In this document: piece after piece, positions 25,878-34,897 of the stretch
Numbering within the stretch: position 1 is the stretch's first letter
Layout: each line of letters starts with the position of its first letter
Assembly (NCBI RefSeq): GCF_030403775.1
Contig: NZ_JAQMWQ010000002.1
Coordinates: 248,001-312,000 of the forward strand
Source of the DNA: Paenibacillus sp. BSR1-1
GTDB lineage: Bacteria > Bacillota > Bacilli > Bacillales > Cytobacillaceae
Reading direction: 5' to 3'
Length of the DNA stretch: 64,000 nt
Position numbers and translations under genes: made by a program
The notes under the pieces: generated by a model
What the model was told of the DNA's origin: nothing
The model's database searches: none
The model's input: only the letters and a program-made list of their open reading frames with translations

Positions 25878-26804
25878 ATGGGCCTTTTATTTCATATTAC
25901 ATTGAATGTTATTTTACCCATATTTGCTCTTATTGGAACTGGAGCTTTCCTTCATAGAAAATTTAAATTTGACATGAATACCTTATCTAAATTAAATTCC
26001 TATTTACTTATGCCTGCTGTGAGTTTTTCCAATGTATATCAGAGTAAAATTAGAGGAGATATACTCCTGGATATTCTTAGTTTTCTTATCATTCAAAGTC
26101 TTTGTTTAATGATCGCCAGCACAGGAATATCTAAAATCGCGAAATTAGAGAGCAGCCTTTCAGCTACCTTTAAAAACAGTGTAGTCCTTAGCAATTCGGG
26201 AAACTTTGGATTACCTGTCAGTCAAGTTGTTTTTCATCAAAATCCTCTTGGATTATCGATACAAGTTGTGGTCTTGATTTTTCAAAATCTACTAACGTAT
26301 ACATATGGATTATTTAATTCTGTTTCAGTTGATAAGGCAAAATTTCATGCGATAAAGGCATTTTTAAAAAATCCAGTCTTCTACGCTTTTTTGTTCGGAG
26401 TTTTACTCAAGACGGTTTCAATAAGAATTCCAGAATACATTTGGACTCCTATTAAGAATACTTCAAACGCATTTTTAGCAATCGCACTCATTACACTTGG
26501 GGCACAAAGTGCTTTCCTTAAAATAAAAAATGTTTCGCTTCCGTTGGTTCTAAGCCTTTTTGGGCGGTTAATCCTGTCACCTTGTATTGCGTTCATCATT
26601 ATTTTAACATTAAAGCTGGAGGGGACTACCGCTCAATCCTTATTGATTGCGAGCTCTTTTCCAACTTCAAGAAATAGCTCACTGTTTGCACTGGAATATG
26701 GAAATCATCCTGAATATGCAGCACAAACGGTTTTATTATCTACAGTATTTAGTATGATGACAGTAACAACAGTCATTTTTTCTGCTCATATGTTATTTTC
26801 TTAA
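25878..26804 (+). CDS. AEC-family (auxin efflux carrier-type) transporter
   Basis: The 308-residue protein has about ten hydrophobic helices in two repeats, with family motifs YLLMPAVSFSNVYQ, SNSGNFGLPVSQVVF and a C-terminal ASSFPTSRNSSLFA. Bacterial AEC proteins move malate, malonate and similar dicarboxylates. AAAGGG precedes the ATG by 7 bases. The LysR gene upstream is the obvious regulator. Confidence 0.88.
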   Translation: MGLLFHITLNVILPIFALIGTGAFLHRKFKFDMNTLSKLNSYLLMPAVSFSNVYQSKIRGDILLDILSFLIIQSLCLMIASTGISKIAKLESSLSATFKNSVVLSNSGNFGLPVSQVVFHQNPLGLSIQVVVLIFQNLLTYTYGLFNSVSVDKAKFHAIKAFLKNPVFYAFLFGVLLKTVSIRIPEYIWTPIKNTSNAFLAIALITLGAQSAFLKIKNVSLPLVLSLFGRLILSPCIAFIIILTLKLEGTTAQSLLIASSFPTSRNSSLFALEYGNHPEYAAQTVLLSTVFSMMTVTTVIFSAHMLFS

Positions 26805-26816
26805 GTGATTAAAAAC

Positions 26817-26852
26817 AAAAAACGAACTCACCATTTGGTGGGTTCGTTTTTT
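26817..26852. terminator. Bidirectional terminator
   Basis: Perfect 15-bp-class stem (AAAAAACGAACTCACC side and its complement) with T runs on both strands. Serves the AEC gene and the tiny minus-strand ORF. Confidence 0.9.
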
Positions 26853-26865
26853 GCGGTGTCTAGTC

Positions 26866-26943
26866 TTAATTGTTGTCTTTTACAGCCAGCCCAATGATCA
26901 TCACTATAAGTGTAAGCAACTGGATCATAACCTCAAGGCTTAT
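26866..26943 (-). CDS. Putative holin-like toxin peptide (non-standard ATA start)
   Basis: A perfect AGGAGG (26953-26958, minus strand) is followed 9 bases later by ATA and then a 25-residue frame: SLEVMIQLLTLIVMMIIGLA ending VKDNN. The length, the xLEV start and the single helix resemble Bacillus holin-like toxin peptides (type I toxin-antitoxin). An ATG 5 codons inside is 24 bases from the site, too far for it. Function is inferred from architecture alone. Confidence 0.45.
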   Translation of the reverse strand: MSLEVMIQLLTLIVMIIGLAVKDNN

Positions 26944-27075
26944 CCTAGCTCCCCTCCTAACCTAAGTGAGTTTCATTCCTCTGGCTTCTCCATGTAAAAG
27001 TTAAGACTTACGTTTCCTATTAACATAGATATTCTTTAAAACAAGTTTTATGACCAGGCATTAGTTGATTAAAAG

Positions 27076-27987
27076 TTAAAGATAATTGGCATTATCGATA
27101 ATCTGCTTGATATTTTTTAGCTGAAAAGCTCCGTATATTCTATCTCGGGATGTAAGTTCATGTATAAAATACTGTTGCAATTGGTCTTGATTCGTAATCC
27201 GTTTAACGATGCTGTTATCCGACCAATCGTGAACTTCTTTATCATCGTGATTAAAAAACACCAAAGTGTTGATCCATGTTTTAATATCTTGACTTTGTAA
27301 ATAATTGGATAGGAGGATGGCTGTTTGTTGAATCTGGCAAATGGGGTTATCTAATGTTTTTACGGTTAATTCTCCAGAATCACCTTTGGTAAAGATAAGT
27401 GTTTCCTCTTTTTCACGGTCTACTAAATCGGTTAAGAAAGAAAACTTGTGGCTGCCCATTCTATCTAATCCCATGACAATATGGCCGTTCCAGTGTTTGG
27501 TCTCTATTAAATAGATACCTGTTGATAAAAGGACAAGGTGATCAATCTGCCTAGTACTTCCATTTCCTTCAGGGATAAAAATATTCGGCATGATAATCAT
27601 TTCATCTGGCGGAATAATTCTTTTTCGAATTAAATCATTTTTAAAATTTTCTAGTATTTGATGGGTTTTGATTTCCCCGGGGTTTCGATAATTTTTTCGG
27701 ATCTCTTCATTTTCAATTATCAGCTTTTCTAGTTCACGTTGATAGGATTCAGACAAAAGGAATACTTTTTCATCATAGGTGGCTGCTGCTGTTTCCATAG
27801 AAGCTTTCTGTATTTCCTTCATGGCTTCAAGCTCTTCGAAATGGTTGTTTCTCAATTCTTTTTGTTTAGCCTTTTCTTTTTTTACGGTATAACCTAACCA
27901 GGCGGCTGATACAGCAAGTAATAGTGTCAAAATAATTAACCAGATCATTGCTTTTCTCCTTTTTCTCCATGAATCGATAAAGTTCAT
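27076..27987 (-). CDS. NERD-domain membrane protein
   Basis: The 303-residue protein has an N-terminal helix (MIWLIILTLLLAVSAAWLGY), a coiled coil (residues 35-95) and a NERD (nuclease-related) domain (about 105-230) with RQIDHLVLLSTGIYLIETKHW, which carries the Asp and ExK residues of the endonuclease fold. The C-terminal part (SRDRIYGAFQLKNIKQI) is a helix. NERD proteins are thought to process nucleic acids, without firm evidence. GGAAGAAG lies before the ATG. Confidence 0.82.
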   Translation of the reverse strand: MNFIDSWRKRRKAMIWLIILTLLLAVSAAWLGYTVKKEKAKQKELRNNHFEELEAMKEIQKASMETAAATYDEKVFLLSESYQRELEKLIIENEEIRKNYRNPGEIKTHQILENFKNDLIRKRIIPPDEMIIMPNIFIPEGNGSTRQIDHLVLLSTGIYLIETKHWNGHIVMGLDRMGSHKFSFLTDLVDREKEETLIFTKGDSGELTVKTLDNPICQIQQTAILLSNYLQSQDIKTWINTLVFFNHDDKEVHDWSDNSIVKRITNQDQLQQYFIHELTSRDRIYGAFQLKNIKQIIDNANYL

Positions 27988-28127
27988 TGAACTTCTTCCA
28001 TATGTGCTATATTATAACAATTTTTTTGACAATCGACTAAGAAATTGAAATTTAAAAATAAAATGGTAAATTCATACCATACGATTTTTTTTCACTAAGT
28101 TTAATCATTTTATTGGAGGTATCCATT

Positions 28128-28763
28128 TTGGGTGATTTGGGTAAAAAACTTGTTCCATTACCACAGTCGTTTTTTGAACAGCCTACACTTGAGTTGGCAA
28201 AGGCATTGCTCGGAAGCCTCCTTGTGAAAGAAACGGATGAGGGGATAGCCGCAGGATATATTGTAGAATCAGAAGCCTACATAGGTCCCGGTGACAGAGC
28301 TGCACACAGCTTTAATAACAGGCGGACGGCAAGAACGGAGGTCATGTTTCATCGCTCCGGCCTTGCTTATACTTATTTAATGCATACACATTGCCTTTTC
28401 AATGTAGTCAGCGGAGGGGAAGAAAATCCTGAAGCGGTTTTGATACGGGCCCTGGAACCTGTAGAAGGCATCGGGCTGATGAAAACCAGAAGAGGGTTAG
28501 ATGATTTGACAAAACTGACGGACGGACCTGGAAAACTGACCAAATCATTGGGAATTACCATGGCGGACTATGGACACCAACTGATTCAACCTCCATTATT
28601 TGTTGCAGCAGGATTCCGTCCGGAAAGCATATCCGCGGGGAAACGGATTGGAATTGACAACTCTGGCGAAGCAAGGGACTATCCTTGGCGTTTCTGGGTT
28701 ACCGATAATAAATGTGTTTCGAGACATCAAAAGGCTGAGTATGTGATTACTCAACAAAAATAG
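28128..28763 (+). CDS. DNA-3-methyladenine glycosylase (AAG/MPG family)
   Basis: The 211-residue base-excision-repair enzyme removes alkylated and deaminated purines. Motifs of the Aag fold are present: LAKALLGSLLV, GYIVESEAYIGPGDRAAHSF with the catalytic Glu, and ALEPVEGI...GPGKLTKSLGI. TTG 28128 is chosen since GGAGG ends 8 bases before it; the longer frame starts inside the site. Convergent with the DUF3891 gene. Confidence 0.9.
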   Translation: MGDLGKKLVPLPQSFFEQPTLELAKALLGSLLVKETDEGIAAGYIVESEAYIGPGDRAAHSFNNRRTARTEVMFHRSGLAYTYLMHTHCLFNVVSGGEENPEAVLIRALEPVEGIGLMKTRRGLDDLTKLTDGPGKLTKSLGITMADYGHQLIQPPLFVAAGFRPESISAGKRIGIDNSGEARDYPWRFWVTDNKCVSRHQKAEYVITQQK

Positions 28764-28773
28764 GGGGCATTTC

Positions 28774-29553
28774 TTAGTTGACACAAGCTGTCAATGCCAC
28801 ATTTTTATGGGAAAAGGGGGTTTTTGAATAAGCTGATAGCAGCCCGTTCGAGGTGATATCTTCTTTTTTAACTTCCTTATAAAGTAATTGCACCTGTATT
28901 TCTTTTTCTAAAGGAGACACCGAGAGCGAGACTGTTTCTTGGTCAGACCATTTGACCTGGATTGGCTGATTTTTGGCAAAAGAGAAAGAAGGGGAGATGC
29001 CGTTTTTATAAAAAGGATGCTCTCTTTCTTTTATACCTCCTGGTTCGTTTAGGCAAATATATAGTGAGAGGTTATCGCAGAATTTTAAGATGTTTAGATG
29101 GTACTGCAACTGTTTTTCCTTACTCATTTTTCCTAATATCCCACACGCTTTTAATAGGTGCAGCTGCCTGGTGATTTCGTCCTCTACAAATTTTGTTCCG
29201 ATGGGATCCTCTTCATATTGAAGAAAAGAGACATAATGTAAACTGCAAAGAAGACTGGCATATTTGCTCATTTTTTCAACTTGATCAATCCCTTTTTTGT
29301 AATAGCCAACCTTTAAATCAAGGGGGAAATCTATAAATGAGTGCGGTTTTTGCTTGTTGTTATTCCATAACGGAGCAGCATCTGGTTCGATCCAACCTCG
29401 ATCATGTTCATAAATTCCGAGAACCACTTCGTCTTTTCTTTCCACGCCATTAAAATAAGAATCCTTCCAATTCTGCGCAATTACACCTGATATTTTGGCA
29501 TGGTCATGCTGGGTGATCATGATAAAGCTTTGTTCCCGATCGCGAATAATCAT
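28774..29553 (-). CDS. DUF3891 family protein
   Basis: The 259-residue soluble protein begins MIIRDREQSFIMITQHDHAK and has VVLGIYEHDRGWIEPDAAPL, hallmarks of DUF3891, including conserved His/Asp (TQHDHA, EHDRGW, LHYVSFLQ) that recall HD-type metal sites. Function unknown. It ends 11 bases from the convergent glycosylase gene. AAAGGATGAGAT precedes the ATG. Confidence 0.78.
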   Translation of the reverse strand: MIIRDREQSFIMITQHDHAKISGVIAQNWKDSYFNGVERKDEVVLGIYEHDRGWIEPDAAPLWNNNKQKPHSFIDFPLDLKVGYYKKGIDQVEKMSKYASLLCSLHYVSFLQYEEDPIGTKFVEDEITRQLHLLKACGILGKMSKEKQLQYHLNILKFCDNLSLYICLNEPGGIKEREHPFYKNGISPSFSFAKNQPIQVKWSDQETVSLSVSPLEKEIQVQLLYKEVKKEDITSNGLLSAYSKTPFSHKNVALTACVN

Positions 29554-29721
29554 TTATCTCATCCTTTCTAAAAAATGCTATGGTACTCTTTAAATTAATA
29601 TTAGTATATATTCCTCCTATAAATTCTTAAGAGATTAATAAAATATTGAAAATATGTTAATATCAAACTGATTACGTTTATAAAAAATAGAAAGTTTCAT
29701 GAGATACATAGATGGGGGTAC

Positions 29722-30672
29722 ATGATGAATAACCGATTATTTGATTTCGTTAGACAATTTTCTGAAGAGTTAGCTGATTTAGCAAACCGACTTGAAGATC
29801 AGTTGTTTGAACAACCCAATTCATCCTTAATTCAGGCTCGTTTATTTTGTGAAGAATTTGTTAAAAAAATGAGCCAATCAGAGGGGTTAGAAAAGATTTA
29901 TCCTCTAAAGCCGGTAGAGCGCATCAATAAATTATTCCGTGAAGACCTCATACCAGAGGATATTTATACAAAACTGAATACGATTCGAAGAATGGGTAAC
30001 AAAGCAGCGCATGATGTAAAAGAAGCAGAGTACAAGGATGTGCTGGATGTACACAAGTTACTATTTGAAATAAGCGTTTGGTATATGGAAGTGTATGGCA
30101 GTCATGAATTTACTGCACCGGAATATAAGATTCCACTTAAAACCGAAATAAACCTATTAGATGCAAAAAACGTGGATGAATTGATTAAACCCTACATCGA
30201 CCAGTCGCTGGGGGAACTTAGAGAAGAGTTACAACGTCATCTGGAAGCAATGAAGACGGAAAAAGGAAATAGTGAAACCGGTAAAACCAAAGGGATGGAT
30301 AAAATAGGAGCCGTAAAAGAACCGCTAAGTGAAGTTAAGAAGAATGAAATAACCGTCTTTAGTACCAATAATTTCGAGAAGACCTATGAAACTACAAAAG
30401 CCATAGAGTTTACGCATAAAACGAGCAAGGAAATCGTTTATCTGAACGATAATAATGTTACAAGCATTTTACTCAACCCATTGATGGTTGAACAAAATGA
30501 AGCGCTAAAGAGTAAAGGAAAGATTCGAAATAGTACTGCATTAAGACACTTTCCAAAGCACCAAAATAATGGAGAAAACCTCATCCATTATGGTTATCAG
30601 TTTCAATTTACTGCAGAAGCTGAATTGGATTCCTTCTTAAAACGCCTCAATGAGCTTTTGGTAAGAGTTTAA
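29722..30672 (+). CDS. DUF4145-like helical protein
   Basis: The 316-residue protein has an N-terminal helical domain (residues 1-130) with LIQARLFCEEFVKKM and TIRRMGNKAAHDVKE, the conserved RxxGNxAAHD pattern of DUF4145-like modules found alone or fused to type I restriction HsdR subunits. A charged linker follows and then a C-terminal part of unknown fold. No restriction genes are nearby. ATG 29722 and 29725 are both possible after GGGGG. Confidence 0.6.
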   Translation: MMNNRLFDFVRQFSEELADLANRLEDQLFEQPNSSLIQARLFCEEFVKKMSQSEGLEKIYPLKPVERINKLFREDLIPEDIYTKLNTIRRMGNKAAHDVKEAEYKDVLDVHKLLFEISVWYMEVYGSHEFTAPEYKIPLKTEINLLDAKNVDELIKPYIDQSLGELREELQRHLEAMKTEKGNSETGKTKGMDKIGAVKEPLSEVKKNEITVFSTNNFEKTYETTKAIEFTHKTSKEIVYLNDNNVTSILLNPLMVEQNEALKSKGKIRNSTALRHFPKHQNNGENLIHYGYQFQFTAEAELDSFLKRLNELLVRV

Positions 30673-30677
30673 TCAAG

Positions 30678-30710
30678 AAAATCCCTTATGCAATGCATAG
30701 GGGATTTATT
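30678..30710 (+). terminator. Hairpin terminator
   Basis: AAATCCC..ATGC/GCAT..GGGATTT stem followed by TTATTTTTT. Confidence 0.7.
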
Positions 30711-30733
30711 TTTTGAATAGGAAACAAGTGAAA

Positions 30734-30762
30734 AAGTCCAGCCCTTTGTAGGAGCCGGACTT
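30734..30762 (-). terminator. Terminator of glutamine/glutamate ABC operon
   Basis: AAGTCC-GC/GC-GGACTT stem with TTTTTC on the minus strand, 13 bases past the last permease gene. Confidence 0.75.
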
Positions 30763-30774
30763 GTTATGTTTGCT

Positions 30775-31431
30775 TTAATTCAATTCTAACCTTCTCGCAA
30801 CTAGAGACAACGCATAATTTACGATAAAGTACATGAATGCCACCAGAAGGAATACCGGTATTACATAGGATCCCTTTTGGGCGTATATGATTTGTCCGTT
30901 GTGCAATAAATCCGGCAAGGCGATGACGACAGCTAACGAGGTATCTTTAAGCAGAGAAATAAATTGGCTGACAATAGGAGGGACCATTCTTCTCAGAGCT
31001 TGGGGCATGACGATGTAACGTAAGGTCTGGAAGTAGCTTAGCCCTGAAGCACGTCCCGCTTCAATCTGCCCTTTTTCGATAGAATTCAATCCGCTTCGGA
31101 TGATTTCTGACAGCATGGCTGATTCAAAAACCGTCAATGCGGCGATCGCTGCAGTCGTGATTTCCATCTCAATCCCGATTTCAGGCAAGGCAAAATAGGT
31201 GAAAAAGATAATAAGCAGCAAAGGAAGGTTTCGAATCGTCTCAACCAACACAGCGAGTAAAGGAGAAACAACGGGAATCTTCATATACCTTAGAGTCCCG
31301 ATAAGACCGCCAATAAGGAAGCTGAGCACAATGGAAATGGCAGCCACCTTTAAGGTGATCCCAAAACCATCAAGCAAAAATTTGATATTATCAAGTGAAT
31401 AGACCTCTTTGAATGGTGCGAGAAAATCCAT
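30775..31431 (-). CDS. glnP: Polar amino-acid ABC transporter permease (GlnP-like)
   Basis: The 218-residue permease has about five helices and the EAA loop SEIIRSGLNSIEKGQIEAGR...MPQALRRMVPP that contacts the ATPase. It is the last gene of the four-gene unit and directly abuts the other permease. The pair forms the heteromeric channel for glutamine or glutamate. Confidence 0.9.
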   Translation of the reverse strand: MDFLAPFKEVYSLDNIKFLLDGFGITLKVAAISIVLSFLIGGLIGTLRYMKIPVVSPLLAVLVETIRNLPLLLIIFFTYFALPEIGIEMEITTAAIAALTVFESAMLSEIIRSGLNSIEKGQIEAGRASGLSYFQTLRYIVMPQALRRMVPPIVSQFISLLKDTSLAVVIALPDLLHNGQIIYAQKGSYVIPVFLLVAFMYFIVNYALSLVARRLELN

Positions 31432-32082
31432 TTAGGCACCTCCAACATTACTTCTAGCCAGGCGCTTTTCTAAAAATCGAACCCCTATACTTAAGGGAAT
31501 TGTTAGAATTAAATAAAATAAGGCTACAAAAATATAAGTATCAAAAGTGACGTAAGTCTTTGCCGATATTAAATCCCCCTGATACATTAAATCGCCGCCT
31601 GCGACAACAGCTAACAAGGATGAATTTTTTACCAAATTAATAAATTGGTTGCCAAGGGGAGGAATTACGATTTTTATAGCCTGGGGGAGTATAATCCATC
31701 TCATGGACTGTCCGTAACTTAAGCCAGTTGAGCGTGCAGCTTCCATTTGTCCCTTGGGTACTGAAAGAATTCCAGCTCGAATGGCTTCGGCGATGAAAGC
31801 GGCAGTGTAGATGGTTAAGCCGATGGTTCCTGCTATCATTCCGCCAAAGTGTCCCGCTAAATAGGTGAAAAACACGATAACCAGTACAGGTATATTACGG
31901 ATAAATTCAATATAAGCCGTCCCCAGCCAGTTTAGAGGTTTAATGGGGGCAATTCTCATGATGGCCAGAAGGGTTCCTAAAATAAAGCTGCACAATAAAG
32001 CTATTAAACTAGAAATAAGCGTAATTTTTAAGCCTTCCAAAAAAGAATCTAGATGATTCGTTAGTATCGTGAAATCCAGCAA
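31432..32082 (-). CDS. glnM: Polar amino-acid ABC transporter permease (GlnM-like)
   Basis: The 216-residue permease has the same fold, with EAA loop AEAIRAGILSVPKGQMEAAR...LPQAIKIVIPPLGNQF. A GGAGGAG site precedes the ATG. It is separated from the binding-protein gene by a 300-bp gap that contains a repeat array, unusual inside an ABC operon. Confidence 0.9.
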   Translation of the reverse strand: MLDFTILTNHLDSFLEGLKITLISSLIALLCSFILGTLLAIMRIAPIKPLNWLGTAYIEFIRNIPVLVIVFFTYLAGHFGGMIAGTIGLTIYTAAFIAEAIRAGILSVPKGQMEAARSTGLSYGQSMRWIILPQAIKIVIPPLGNQFINLVKNSSLLAVVAGGDLMYQGDLISAKTYVTFDTYIFVALFYLILTIPLSIGVRFLEKRLARSNVGGA

Positions 32083-32229
32083 TCGATCTCCTCCTCATAA
32101 ATCAAGAAGGGAAGGTCCGTTTTAGACAGACGATTCCCTATCCTGACGAGAAACCGGGTTTAAATCATTGTTTTTGGCTGTTTTCATAAAGAAAATCGTT
32201 TTTTAAAGCGGATAATCTCCTAAATTAGC

Positions 32230-32350
32230 ATTTTCTTCTTTAAAATTACACTTTATCGATCCATGTAATTTAATTTATCAGCGAATTTTTGAAGGTTTAT
32301 CAGCAAATCAAACCACTTTATCAGCGGATTTTGAGGATTTATCAGCGAAT
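32230..32350. repeat. TTTATCAGCGAAT array with conserved header (copy 2)
   Basis: Units start at 32252 (degenerate), 32274, 32296, 32317 and 32338, a 21-22 bp period. The header TTTAAAATTACAC precedes as at the 19.8-kb copy. It lies in the glnH-glnM gap; nothing else was recognised in 32083-32383. Confidence 0.85.
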
Positions 32351-32383
32351 TATAAAATAGAACACAAATTTAACTAAAGACTC

Positions 32384-33190
32384 TTAATTTTTAATCCATT
32401 TATTCTTAATTTCATCGTACTTTCCAGAATCTTTCAGGCTTTTTAATGCTTTATTTAACGCATCGACAAGCTCTTGGTTGCCTTTTTTAACGGCGATCCC
32501 GTACGGCTCTTCGGTAAATGTTCCTCCAACCAATTGGAAGGAGGGATCTTCTTCGACCATACCATAAAGGATGGAATCATCAGTAGTCAGGGCATCACCT
32601 TTACCAGCCTTTAAGGCGGTGAAAGCTTCAGCATAGTTTTCGTATTCGAGGACAGTAGTTTCAGGCGCCTTCTCACGAATATTGATCGCAGAGGTTGAGC
32701 CTTTTACCGCCAGCACCGTCGTGCCTTTTTTCAAGTCTTGCAAGCCTTGAATTTTGCTGCCTTTTTTTACCAGTAAGGACTGCCCAGCGTCAAAATAAAC
32801 ATCCGTGAAGTCTACTTCTTTTTTACGTTCATCCGTGATGGTCATCGTTGCGACGACCGCATCGACCTTGCCATTATTCAGAAGGCCAACCCTCGTTTTC
32901 GAAGTCACTTCAACGTATTCCGGCTTTACATCCTTGCCAAACATTTCTTCTGCAAGTGCTTTAGAAAGATCGATGTCAAATCCTTCGACTTCACCAGTCT
33001 TAGGATTTTTCAATCCAAACAAACGTGTGTCATATTTAACGCCAAACACAATTTTTTTATCTTCCTTTATCTTGGCAAGCACATCCTTGCTGGAACCAGT
33101 AGAGGCCTTGTCCTTCCCGCAGCCTGCAAGAAAAAGGGCAGCCACAATGGTTACCAACACCAATTTTACAATATGTTTCGTCTTGAACAA
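32384..33190 (-). CDS. glnH: Glutamine/glutamate-binding lipoprotein
   Basis: The 268-residue lipoprotein has a signal peptide with lipobox LFLAGC, so it is lipid-anchored outside the membrane. The family 3 solute-binding fold shows FGVKYDTRLFGLKNPKTGEV, GFDIDLSKALAEEMFG and VATMTITDERKKEVDFTDVY. It delivers the amino acid to the GlnM/GlnP channel. 15 bases after glnQ, with a GGGAGGG site. Confidence 0.92.
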   Translation of the reverse strand: MFKTKHIVKLVLVTIVAALFLAGCGKDKASTGSSKDVLAKIKEDKKIVFGVKYDTRLFGLKNPKTGEVEGFDIDLSKALAEEMFGKDVKPEYVEVTSKTRVGLLNNGKVDAVVATMTITDERKKEVDFTDVYFDAGQSLLVKKGSKIQGLQDLKKGTTVLAVKGSTSAINIREKAPETTVLEYENYAEAFTALKAGKGDALTTDDSILYGMVEEDPSFQLVGGTFTEEPYGIAVKKGNQELVDALNKALKSLKDSGKYDEIKNKWIKN

Positions 33191-33205
33191 TTCATTTCCC
33201 TCCCA

Positions 33206-33934
33206 TTAATGATTTAAAATACGGCTGAGAAATAGGCGAGCCCGTTCTTCTCGGGGATTCTTATAAAATTCAGCCGGAATTGCTTCTTCCAATATTCGCC
33301 CCTCATCCATAAAGACGATTCGATCGGCAACTTCGCGGGCAAAGCCCATTTCATGGGTGACGACGACCATCGTCATGCCTTCCTTTGCGAGGGTTTTCAT
33401 CACATCCAGGACTTCACCGATCATTTCAGGGTCCAACGCCGAGGTAGGTTCATCGAAAAGCATGATTTGCGGTTTCATGGCGAGGCCGCGGGCAATGGCT
33501 ACACGCTGCTGCTGGCCGCCGGAAAGCTGGGAAGGATAGGCTTCAGCCTTATCTAAAATCCCGACCTTATTAAGATAATGATTGGCAGTGTCCCTAGCTT
33601 CCTTTTCCGTTTGGCCCAATACTTTTTTGGGAGCTAGAGTAATATTTTCAAGTACTGTTTTGTGGGGATATAAATAAAAATGCTGAAAAACCATGCCGAT
33701 ATTCCGCCTCAGCTGATTGATATCTGTTTTTTTATCTCCTACAGATATCCCATTTACGGTGAGTGTCCCATCCGAGATGGATTCTAAATGATTGATGCAA
33801 CGCAACAAGGTACTTTTGCCGGAACCGGAAGGACCAATGACGACAACAACTTCACCCTGATGGATGGTGAGATTAATATCTTTTAAGACGTGAAAATCCC
33901 CATAAAACTTATTTACCCGTTCAAATACAATCAT
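33206..33934 (-). CDS. glnQ: Polar amino-acid ABC transporter ATP-binding protein
   Basis: The 242-residue ATPase has Walker [11 protein letters not shown]-loop MVFQHF, signature [16 protein letters not shown], Walker [15 protein letters not shown] and H-loop VTHEM. First gene of the operon, in the order glnQ-H-M-P known from B. subtilis. CAGGAGG precedes its ATG. Confidence 0.93.
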   Translation of the reverse strand: MIVFERVNKFYGDFHVLKDINLTIHQGEVVVVIGPSGSGKSTLLRCINHLESISDGTLTVNGISVGDKKTDINQLRRNIGMVFQHFYLYPHKTVLENITLAPKKVLGQTEKEARDTANHYLNKVGILDKAEAYPSQLSGGQQQRVAIARGLAMKPQIMLFDEPTSALDPEMIGEVLDVMKTLAKEGMTMVVVTHEMGFAREVADRIVFMDEGRILEEAIPAEFYKNPREERARLFLSRILNH

Positions 33935-34117
33935 TTATGACCTCCTGTTCTAAAACCTATAAGTGGTGGAAATTCCACTTTGGAAATTTTTAGAATCAAT
34001 TAGAGTATATTCAGGCCATGTCCGAATCAAAACGGGACCAAATACTCGTTTTACTAGGAGTTTTTTACTAAAATGAAATTTATGTAAGTGAGGATGTAAC
34101 TGATGTAGGTCTTGAGT

Positions 34118-34146
34118 AAAGGTGTGCCAAAAATGGCGCACCTTTT
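34118..34146. terminator. Hairpin between glnQ and coat protein gene
   Basis: AAAGGTGTGCCA/TGGCGCACCTTT stem (one G-U). On the minus strand it lies between the coat gene stop and the glnQ promoter region; T runs are short. Nothing else was recognised in 33935-34200. Confidence 0.55.
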
Positions 34147-34201
34147 CATGAGGGTATAGACATGCAGGCTAAATGCAGGGGTAATTTCAAAAAGTTTAAG
34201 G

Positions 34202-34708
34202 TTAGTCACAAATTCCTAAAAATACATCGGCAATACATTGAACAGCGCAGAAACATTTTAAATCGACTGTAATACAGTCGTGGCTTGCCATGAATCGATC
34301 TACTTGGCAGACTCTTCTAAGATCAATACAGCATCTGTCTCCTTTGGACACAAGCTGGACAGGACAAAAACCTCCGTCTTGGCAATTGCCAGGGATCAAT
34401 ACTCGAAGGGTTGCGCAGCAGTTATCAAATACTTCCTCAACACGGAAGAAGATAGATACACATGCTTCGTTTTGACCACTAAAGAATGCATGAAACGGCG
34501 AACCATCCGCATTTGATAAAACGAAAACACGAGTGTCGACAGGTTCCTCTTCAGTTGGTGAAACTAATGAACCAAGCGGCTCATTAAAACAACTGGTACA
34601 CTCCTCACATTCTATAGGACTAACAGCATTATCCTGTATGTCCTTTATGGTCCGAACTACCTCACACACGCAGTGACCATCAAAATCATGGCCATTTCTT
34701 TTCCCCAT
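34202..34708 (-). CDS. Spore coat/exosporium protein, CotZ/ExsY family
   Basis: The 168-residue Cys-rich protein has the family pattern CVCEVVRTIKDIQDNAV, ACVSIFFRVEEVFDNCCATL...RVL and the C-terminal CITVDLKCFCAVQCI. Such proteins form disulphide-crosslinked arrays in the outer coat or exosporium (CotY, CotZ, ExsY). It has 14 or more Cys. A GGAGGAAAC site precedes the ATG. It is alone here rather than in a cot cluster. Confidence 0.88.
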   Translation of the reverse strand: MGKRNGHDFDGHCVCEVVRTIKDIQDNAVSPIECEECTSCFNEPLGSLVSPTEEEPVDTRVFVLSNADGSPFHAFFSGQNEACVSIFFRVEEVFDNCCATLRVLIPGNCQDGGFCPVQLVSKGDRCCIDLRRVCQVDRFMASHDCITVDLKCFCAVQCIADVFLGICD

Positions 34709-34768
34709 ATTGTTTCCTCCTTCATTTTTTTTGAATTATCTCACATTAATAACATACGCTAACTCCAA

Positions 34769-34806
34769 TGGGACGGTTCTCGAGGTTCAACAAGAGAGGC
34801 TTGGCC
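34769..34806. repeat. GGGACGGTTCT repeat, partial copy
   Basis: GGGACGGTTCTCGAGG followed by a weakly matching second half. Related to the full inverted repeat at 56018-56072. Confidence 0.55.
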
Positions 34807-34897
34807 GTAGCTTTAAACTTGACTGGGATAAAAGTTTTGTTTAATCTTAATTATCCCATGCTTCGAAAATGGAATTGAGAGGTGAGGAGTGAATAGG

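Noticed and set aside
28113-28127. Earlier TTG start of the glycosylase
   Set aside because: It begins within the GGAGG binding site; TTG 28128 is correctly spaced.
29722-30672. Type I restriction or defence island
   Set aside because: Only the helical DUF4145-like module is present; no HsdR/M/S genes around it.
34889-34897. GTG start of helD
   Set aside because: It overlaps the AGGAG; ATG 34898 has 8-base spacing.
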